From a virus, in IMG/VR virus record IMGVR_UViG_3300008448_009815, positions 1 to 64,000 of that record: a DNA stretch of 64,000 nucleotides. The stretch is one strand, 5' to 3'. Position 1 is the first letter of the stretch. Each line of letters begins with the position of its first letter. The translations under genes and the position numbers were made by a program. Below, one piece after another: positions 57,854 to 64,000 of this stretch. The notes under the pieces were generated by a model. The model saw only the letters and a list, made by a program, of their open reading frames with translations, did no database searches and was not told the DNA's origin.

Positions 57854-60800
57854 ATGCCAAAATCATATAGAATTAGAACCGAGCCAGGTGTAGATAAATC
57901 CATAAAAATACAATTAGATCAGGATTTTGAATACTTGGAGATTTTATCTTTGAAGATATTTCAAAATGATATATACACTCGTATGTGTTCTGATTACGGT
58001 GTTGTTGTAGGTAGAGTATTAGTTAACGGAGGTTTTGGGGTACCAAACGCTAAAGTATCGGTGTTCATCCCAATAACTGACGAAGATGAACAAAACCCAA
58101 TTATTTCTCAATTATATCCATATAAAAACATTGATGATTTAAATGACGATGGTTATAGATATAATTTATTACCTTATGAACCTTCATATCAAGGACATTC
58201 AGCAACAGGTACATTTCCAAGTAGAGAGGATGTTTTAACCGATGCAGCATTAGTTGAGGTATACGACAAATATTATAAGTTTACTGTAAAAACAAATGAA
58301 AGTGGTGACTATATGATATTTGGGGTACCAACTGGAGAACAAACAATATTTATGGATGTTGATTTATCCGATATTGGGTGTTTCTCATTATCACCACAAG
58401 ATTTAATTAACTCAGGATTAGCAACAGAAACTCAAGTTGATGGGAACAAGTTCAAAACTTCAACCAACTTACGAGAATTACCACAAGTTAAAACATTAAA
58501 TAAAATAGTTCAAGTACAACCATTATGGGGTGAACCTGAAATTTGTTTATTGGGTATCACAAGAGTTGATTTTGATTTAACGGCATCTGCTAATGTAAAC
58601 ATACAACCGACTTCTGTGTTTATGGGTTCAATGTTCTCAACAACAAATGAGGATGCGGTTAAGAAAAGTTGTAAACCAAAGATTAACACAGGAAATATGT
58701 GTGAACTAATTGCGGGTCCTGGACAAATATTGGCAATTAGACAAACAATTAATACTGATGATAATGGATATCCTGTTCTTGAACAATATAGATTAGAACA
58801 GGATGGTAAGATAATTGATGGTGAGGGTACTTGGTTGGTTAATTTACCAATGAATTTGGATTATGTAACAACAAATGAATTTGGTGAACAGGTATTATCT
58901 AACGATCCAAAAGTGGGAATACCAACCACTTCAAAGTACAGATTTAAAATTAAGTGGCAAAACGAAGAGGGTTTGCAAAATAACTTTATGAGAGGTAACT
59001 ATTTGGTACCTAATATTAAAGAACACGGATGGAATAGTACTGATGAGAATAATGATCCATTTAAAAATTCTGATACATATACAAGTGAATATCAAGCGTC
59101 AATACCTGTTGGATCAACATCATTGTCTGTTGGACCAATACCTAGAGGGGGGTTCTTTCTTAATAGTGTGGTAAATACACAACAATTAACAATTGAAGTA
59201 AACGGAGTTCCATATTATGGTAGTTTGGATAGTGTACCATTACCCAATGTCAACAATATAATTACATTTAATGCAATACCAATAGATAATACACAACCTA
59301 TTGATATTGTGTTCACAATATATGACGAACCACTATTTAACCTATTAAGATCTTACGCATTCAGTTTAGATTGGGATGATTATTATGATACTCAAGCGGC
59401 AATTGATTGTGAGGATAGTTTTTATAAATTTCATTACAATAAAGTTTATACCGTAAGTTCATTTATTGATAGGTATAAAAATGGTAGCAATAGAGCCAGA
59501 CATCTTGGGATTAAAGAAATTACAAATAGAACTTGTCAGAGTGAAAATAACAAATTACCTGTTAATGATTTAGTTAGGAATTTTGACTTCATATTCTTCT
59601 TATTCACTTTGTTACTTGCAATAGTATCACCAATGATTGTTATTATAATAGTTGTAAATCACGTATTGGCATTAATATATCCAATAATAGTTGCAATAGC
59701 TAACTTTGTTATAAAATTAGTTAATGGTATTGTTTATAACATATGTAAAATTGTTAAAAATTTAGGAGGTAATGTTGAATGTAAAAAAGAAACATTAGAA
59801 CCAATGAGTGAAGATAACCCATTCAAAAGGTTATCATTACCAATGATGACATATCCTGATTGTGAGGCTTGTTCTTGTCCTGATGAGAGTTTGGTAACAT
59901 CAAGTTCTGTTGCGGGTTCTTGGAATGCCGCGGCGTTAGGTATTAATATATCAATATTAAGTGATTTAGGTACTTTAGGTAGTTATAGTACTTGGACATT
60001 GAATCCCACAAACAATCCTTGCGGATTAACCTTTTCCTCAACTCCGGACCAAACGGCTTGGGATCAAGGTTCTCAACAATTATTTGCTGGGGCAGTTAAT
60101 CCCGCTAGAGTTTATTATAAAGTACCAATATGGGAGGAATTAGGTCCTGATGGTGCTAGTGCTAATTCGGGACAATTGTTTAAAAGATTTGGTGATGGTA
60201 TGACATTGGCTCAATCAATGAACATGGCTAATCTTAGATCGAGATACTTTGATATTACCGCTAGAAACAGAATCACAGTAACACCAAACCCAACATTGGT
60301 TGGTACAACAACTTTAGGTGTTGGTGGTAATTCATATCAAGATTTATCAATGATAATGTTAGCGGATCAGGGCACAATTAGTCAGTTAGTGGGTAAAGTA
60401 ATTTCTTTTACTAATCCGGTGAATACTAATGACTTTAATGTTACAGGTGGTACCGAAAATCAATTTGGGGGAAATGCAATAACAGGGACTACATTAGGGG
60501 TTGGCACATATACAGTACCTTTAACTTATATGAATGACTTAGGTGTTAATATAACATCAGATATAACTGTTGTTGGTACTGAAAGTGAAAAGGAATATTT
60601 ATATAAATCAGGTATAGAGTATTTCCAAGTAGTTGCCGGATATACATGGGATGAACTTGTATCCACAGGTCCATTACAACCACAAGGTACCTATGTTGGA
60701 TCAACAGTAACTAATTCAGGAGTGTTGTGGAAGTACTTCTTTCAAAATAAAATAAGCTATTTAAATCCAACGGCAAGTTCTCACACACCACCTTGGTTTT

Positions 60801-63118
60801 GGTTTAATGATTATCAACAACAAGAAATTTTAATATTAGTTAGAGGTGTTGATCCATATACTGAAAAACAAGAAATAAAATACGATTTATCTGAATTATT
60901 TGGACAACCATTGGGTACCACAACAGTTACGGGAGAATATTTTTTAAATATTCCGATACAACAAAATTCTGGTAACCCGACATATTATTATGATCAACAA
61001 ACACCTGAATCACATAGTTTAGCAACATCAAACTCAAATACATTTTTATTTCATCAACCAATAGGATTTACGGTAGATACCTCGGCGTTTACTGCATTCA
61101 CAACCGATTCACCACGATATTACATATCAACAGATAAATCAACAATATCTTATATTCACGGTTCGTATGATGCGGGGTATCCTATGTCAAACTGGATAGA
61201 GGCAAATGGTAGAGTTGAGAATGGTAATGGACTACCTCAAATTTTTAGATGGAAAAGTACTATTGGTGCAACAACAATATTAAGTGATTTTATAGGTAGA
61301 GTTGATGGTGGCTCATTTACGGTTACAAATGCAATTAACTATATTTGTTATGATGGAGGACTTGGACTTATTGGTCCACCGGTATTCTCAACAACCAGCC
61401 CATTAGCAAGATGTTACGCACCTGCATATCATGTGAGTGCAAATGGTAATATACCATTAACAACAAATATAACCCCAAGTCAAAATTTAATATTTAGATC
61501 AGATAGGTTACCTACATCTGACTCAACAGATACTGTTGGATATAACTCATTCCCATTACATCAAAATAATAACTTTACATTCTACGCAATTGATGAACAA
61601 GGACAGGTAACTAACTTTAACGCTTCAGGTGATGGAGTACAAGGATTAAATGATTTAGATGCGTTTAGTGAATTAGGAACAGGATCTACGTCAACAATTG
61701 TGGAAACATTTAGTTGTGAAGGAATGGTTCCATTAAAATGTTATTCAGGTGCGGGAATTAATTTTGGTGTTTCAGATCCTTGTACTTTTAATCAAACAGG
61801 AGAAAATGGTGTAAATAAAAGAGTTAATGGTGGATGTTATTATTTTGTTGATGACAAATTAGTGAAAACTATTAAAGATGACATTAAGTATTTAGCGGAA
61901 TGGAGAACAAGATTTAGAATCATATTTGGAGCTTGTAGAGGAGTGTTTGGGCATATGTTCCAAAACAATTGGATTAACGGTACATTATATATGCCAACAT
62001 TCAATAAACAAACAACGTATAATATAATAGGACAACCTAATTATAATTTCTGTGAAGATATTGTAATGTTTAATGATATTAGTAATAACTTCTATTATAG
62101 AAGTACTCCATATGCGGATAATATAGGTGAATTTATTGGTGGACCTCAACCAACCATAAGTAACTTCTTCACTAATTTGACAGGATATCAACCACAAGAT
62201 GATTCACAAAATACAAGACAAATTCTATTCCCAACTACAATTATGGATTTAGGAAAAAGAGACGAATTTATATCAGAGATTTGTGGGGATCCGGACTTCA
62301 GTGGTAAATATTTAGCGAATACAATAAAAAGTACTTCATATCAAGATAGTTCAGATGTATTACAGTTAGCAATAATCTCAAGAATAGTAAACTCAACATT
62401 CTTAGAACAAGTACTATCTATCCAAAATGGTGGTATTGAACAATTCTTTAATCGACCTGGAGATAGAATTGATGGAGATATTGCACAATCCTTCTCAATA
62501 AATTCGGAATATCAAGTCAATCCGTTTATCGGTGGTAACTATCCTGATGATTATATATGGGTTGCACAAAATACAAATGGGGAACCTGTTTTTGGGATAT
62601 TCTATAATACAAGTGAAAACGAATATAGAAATAGGAGAGCATTGTCACCTGGGTATAATATTTACAGTTTCCAAACCAATCCTCCATTACAAACATATAT
62701 AGGATACCCTGATACACAAGAAGTTCCATTATATAAATGGAAAATTGACACAAGTAACGCCAATAGTATTTTTGGAAATCAAGACAATACATGGTATACC
62801 GATAGTAGTGGTGGTGGTTTTTATAAAAGAGGATATCAAGATTTAGACGCAGTATCGGACGATTATTTTAAGACTTCTGATATGTCTCAGACATTCCCTA
62901 ACATTTATTATGGGTTTATTACAAATTTTGCGGTACCGCCAGCACCACCCGCAATACCACCCGCAGTACCACCCGCACAACCTAACCCATCTACCGTATT
63001 ACCATCGGCTAATGGAGTTTTAGTTGGTTCACCAAACCATTTCTATTTTGGATTAAAAAACGGAAAAACCGCATTAAATAGATTTATAAAAATATATATA
63101 GATACAGAATTAGACTAA
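57854..63118 (+). CDS. Giant baseplate wedge/fibre-attachment protein (gp7 position), with hydrophobic helix pair
   Basis: 1754 residues. No domain-wide match. Residues about 50-75 (GRVLVNGGFGVPNAKVSVFIP) and 148-172 (TNESGDYMIFGVPTGEQTIFMDV) form a carboxypeptidase-regulatory/transthyretin-like beta fold. A strongly hydrophobic stretch of about 60 residues (about 577-637: FIFFLFTLLLAIVSPMIVII and LIYPIIVAIANFVIKLVNGI) looks like two membrane helices, unusual in a baseplate protein. Cys-rich CEACSCPDE follows. The rest is beta-rich fibre-like sequence, ending in a Pro-rich linker (PPAPPAIPPAVPPAQP) and a terminal FYFGLKNGKTALNRF segment. It follows gp6 as T4 gp7 does; homology to gp7 is not proven. 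TAATG overlap with the next gene. Confidence 0.6.
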   Translation: MPKSYRIRTEPGVDKSIKIQLDQDFEYLEILSLKIFQNDIYTRMCSDYGVVVGRVLVNGGFGVPNAKVSVFIPITDEDEQNPIISQLYPYKNIDDLNDDGYRYNLLPYEPSYQGHSATGTFPSREDVLTDAALVEVYDKYYKFTVKTNESGDYMIFGVPTGEQTIFMDVDLSDIGCFSLSPQDLINSGLATETQVDGNKFKTSTNLRELPQVKTLNKIVQVQPLWGEPEICLLGITRVDFDLTASANVNIQPTSVFMGSMFSTTNEDAVKKSCKPKINTGNMCELIAGPGQILAIRQTINTDDNGYPVLEQYRLEQDGKIIDGEGTWLVNLPMNLDYVTTNEFGEQVLSNDPKVGIPTTSKYRFKIKWQNEEGLQNNFMRGNYLVPNIKEHGWNSTDENNDPFKNSDTYTSEYQASIPVGSTSLSVGPIPRGGFFLNSVVNTQQLTIEVNGVPYYGSLDSVPLPNVNNIITFNAIPIDNTQPIDIVFTIYDEPLFNLLRSYAFSLDWDDYYDTQAAIDCEDSFYKFHYNKVYTVSSFIDRYKNGSNRARHLGIKEITNRTCQSENNKLPVNDLVRNFDFIFFLFTLLLAIVSPMIVIIIVVNHVLALIYPIIVAIANFVIKLVNGIVYNICKIVKNLGGNVECKKETLEPMSEDNPFKRLSLPMMTYPDCEACSCPDESLVTSSSVAGSWNAAALGINISILSDLGTLGSYSTWTLNPTNNPCGLTFSSTPDQTAWDQGSQQLFAGAVNPARVYYKVPIWEELGPDGASANSGQLFKRFGDGMTLAQSMNMANLRSRYFDITARNRITVTPNPTLVGTTTLGVGGNSYQDLSMIMLADQGTISQLVGKVISFTNPVNTNDFNVTGGTENQFGGNAITGTTLGVGTYTVPLTYMNDLGVNITSDITVVGTESEKEYLYKSGIEYFQVVAGYTWDELVSTGPLQPQGTYVGSTVTNSGVLWKYFFQNKISYLNPTASSHTPPWFWFNDYQQQEILILVRGVDPYTEKQEIKYDLSELFGQPLGTTTVTGEYFLNIPIQQNSGNPTYYYDQQTPESHSLATSNSNTFLFHQPIGFTVDTSAFTAFTTDSPRYYISTDKSTISYIHGSYDAGYPMSNWIEANGRVENGNGLPQIFRWKSTIGATTILSDFIGRVDGGSFTVTNAINYICYDGGLGLIGPPVFSTTSPLARCYAPAYHVSANGNIPLTTNITPSQNLIFRSDRLPTSDSTDTVGYNSFPLHQNNNFTFYAIDEQGQVTNFNASGDGVQGLNDLDAFSELGTGSTSTIVETFSCEGMVPLKCYSGAGINFGVSDPCTFNQTGENGVNKRVNGGCYYFVDDKLVKTIKDDIKYLAEWRTRFRIIFGACRGVFGHMFQNNWINGTLYMPTFNKQTTYNIIGQPNYNFCEDIVMFNDISNNFYYRSTPYADNIGEFIGGPQPTISNFFTNLTGYQPQDDSQNTRQILFPTTIMDLGKRDEFISEICGDPDFSGKYLANTIKSTSYQDSSDVLQLAIISRIVNSTFLEQVLSIQNGGIEQFFNRPGDRIDGDIAQSFSINSEYQVNPFIGGNYPDDYIWVAQNTNGEPVFGIFYNTSENEYRNRRALSPGYNIYSFQTNPPLQTYIGYPDTQEVPLYKWKIDTSNANSIFGNQDNTWYTDSSGGGFYKRGYQDLDAVSDDYFKTSDMSQTFPNIYYGFITNFAVPPAPPAIPPAVPPAQPNPSTVLPSANGVLVGSPNHFYFGLKNGKTALNRFIKIYIDTELD

Positions 63119-64000
63119 TGGGTATTGATAACGAAACAAGAATTATTTTAGGATCTCTGAGAAATAAAGTTTCTCCTAATGTTGATATGCTATCTAATAT
63201 AACATTAGAACAGACACAAAGAGAAAATATTGAATTTGATAGAACTGCGGATGTAAATTTACAACAACTTTATATTAATGAAAGGGAAGCGTCTCAAATT
63301 TTTAGACCTACTTGTAAATTTTCATTCATATTTAAAAATAATTATGTTGGATCTACAAACTATACTCCGTTTAAAAATAATATGTTTTATGCAAACGCAA
63401 TACAAAATGCGGTTACCGCAACTGTAAACCCAAATTTACCTTGGGATGGTTATCCTCAGTATTTTGAATTTGATTTTATTAGAACGGATAATAATAATCC
63501 TGGATACACACAACCCCCAAATAATCATTTGACTTTTGTTAATAAAAGTGCGACTACATATAATTGGACTCATTACATGAGTTATGCTTATGATAATAAC
63601 CCAAACAAACAATTAGAAGCGGTTGATCAACAAACAACAACATCTTGGTCGTGGGTGGCATCTGATGGTATCCCATTTATTATTGTTGTTGGAAGTAATG
63701 ACAATACAAGAGTTATATCTTTTAGATGTGTTATGCCACATGGGTTAAATATAGGGGATTATGTTTATTTATCTTTTGATTATTTTGGAGATCAGTTGTT
63801 TTTAGTATCTAGTTTAGGTGATACGGGGTTTGGTAGTGAAGAGTACATTTTCAACATAGACAACATAGGTTATATCGGTACAACATTTAATCAGGGAGTT
63901 ACTGGTACTTTTAAAAAAGTATTGGATGATGCGAATTCAGGGGAAACAATGTCAACTTATTATGTGAGAAGACATAAAATACTCACAAGTTCTGATAACG
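63118..64000 (+). CDS. Probable baseplate/structural protein, 3' end outside window
   Basis: Frame open from the ATG at 63118 to the window edge (294 codons so far), overlapping the previous stop (TAATG). Begins MGIDNETRIILGSLRNKV. Contains beta-rich sequence with CKFSFIFKNNYVGSTNYTPF, YFEFDFIRTDN, WTHYMSYAYD and FRCVMPHGLNIGDYVYLSFDYF (a small-barrel pattern common in tail proteins). In T4 order gp8 would follow gp7, but I see no clear resemblance to gp8. A structural role is inferred from position. Confidence 0.6.
   Translation, partial: MGIDNETRIILGSLRNKVSPNVDMLSNITLEQTQRENIEFDRTADVNLQQLYINEREASQIFRPTCKFSFIFKNNYVGSTNYTPFKNNMFYANAIQNAVTATVNPNLPWDGYPQYFEFDFIRTDNNNPGYTQPPNNHLTFVNKSATTYNWTHYMSYAYDNNPNKQLEAVDQQTTTSWSWVASDGIPFIIVVGSNDNTRVISFRCVMPHGLNIGDYVYLSFDYFGDQLFLVSSLGDTGFGSEEYIFNIDNIGYIGTTFNQGVTGTFKKVLDDANSGETMSTYYVRRHKILTSSDN

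Noticed and set aside
1-64000. tRNA genes
   Set aside because: Intergenic gaps are short and none contains a cloverleaf-like sequence that I could fold; a tRNAscan run would decide.

Overview
The window is a nearly gap-free, AT-rich stretch of a T4-type contractile-tailed phage (myovirus) genome. Recognisable T4-family proteins are the family B DNA polymerase (gp43), single-strand binding protein (gp32), UvsX recombinase, DnaB-type helicase (gp41), RNase H/FEN-type nuclease, NrdA/NrdB, tail sheath (gp18), tail tube (gp19), gp25 and gp6 wedge proteins, and more divergent counterparts of gp13, gp14, gp15, gp26/51, gp29, gp48/54 and gp53. Virion proteins are very large (1190, 1712, 2319 and 1754 residues), which suggests a large-genome relative of T4. 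Start codons are preceded by A-rich leaders with almost no Shine-Dalgarno sequences. The structural proteins carry SprB-like, Bacteroidetes-type Ig-like and BspA/DUF285-like modules. These features point to a Bacteroidota host; this is inference.

Layout. Positions 1-14637 form an accessory region built from repeat adhesins, each next to glycan-modifying enzymes. First comes a 15-residue-repeat fibre (5' end outside the window). It is followed by a GT8 glycosyltransferase, a glycosyltransferase of the TibC/autotransporter heptosyltransferase type with a four-cysteine iron-finger, a second GT9-like enzyme, a sulfotransferase, APS kinase, a HxGH nucleotidyltransferase and a DUF2061 membrane protein. 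Next are two Thr-Pro-rich fibre proteins, the second with DUF285 repeats, and then a second glycosylation operon (GlcNAc-transferase-like, GT25, methyltransferase, HtrL-GT2 fusion). Positions 14638-17663 hold DNA polymerase. Positions 17655-22048 lie on the minus strand: a small unknown protein, a gp13-like neck protein, a metalloprotease-like/Mn-superoxide dismutase fusion and an SNF2 helicase. Positions 22109-46277 carry neck, tail and baseplate genes. Positions 46384-55409 carry replication, recombination and nucleotide-metabolism genes with a GIY-YIG homing endonuclease inserted between helicase and nrdB. Positions 55478-64000 return to baseplate genes; the last is cut by the window end.

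Regulation visible in the sequence. A box TATTTATA (or a one-base variant) lies just upstream of at least fifteen transcription units, mostly structural, and is proposed as the late promoter element. At six of these genes (7411, 14221, 20256 minus, 31070, 32939, 45392) the box sits in the left arm or loop of a hairpin whose right arm contains the start codon. Read-through transcripts would fold and hide the start, whereas transcripts starting at the box would lack the left arm. This is the logic of T4 genes e, soc and 49, here masking the AUG itself rather than a Shine-Dalgarno. The first genes of both glycan operons (2661, 9944) also have start-codon hairpins but no box. By contrast, DNA polymerase and gp32 have sigma70-like promoters (TTGACA-N17-TATATT and TTGACT-N17-TATACT). 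Five intrinsic terminators and a probable ribbon-helix-helix operator complete the picture.

Most notable candidates: the hairpin-plus-late-box switch; the paired adhesin/glycosylation/sulfation modules; the HExxH-MnSOD fusion; a probable recoding site at the end of the gp26-like gene; an OmpA-like domain inside a tail/baseplate protein; and shared N-terminal sequences that may target proteins to the capsid. No tRNA, rRNA, CRISPR array or insertion sequence was seen, and no stretch over 300 bases lacks a gene.
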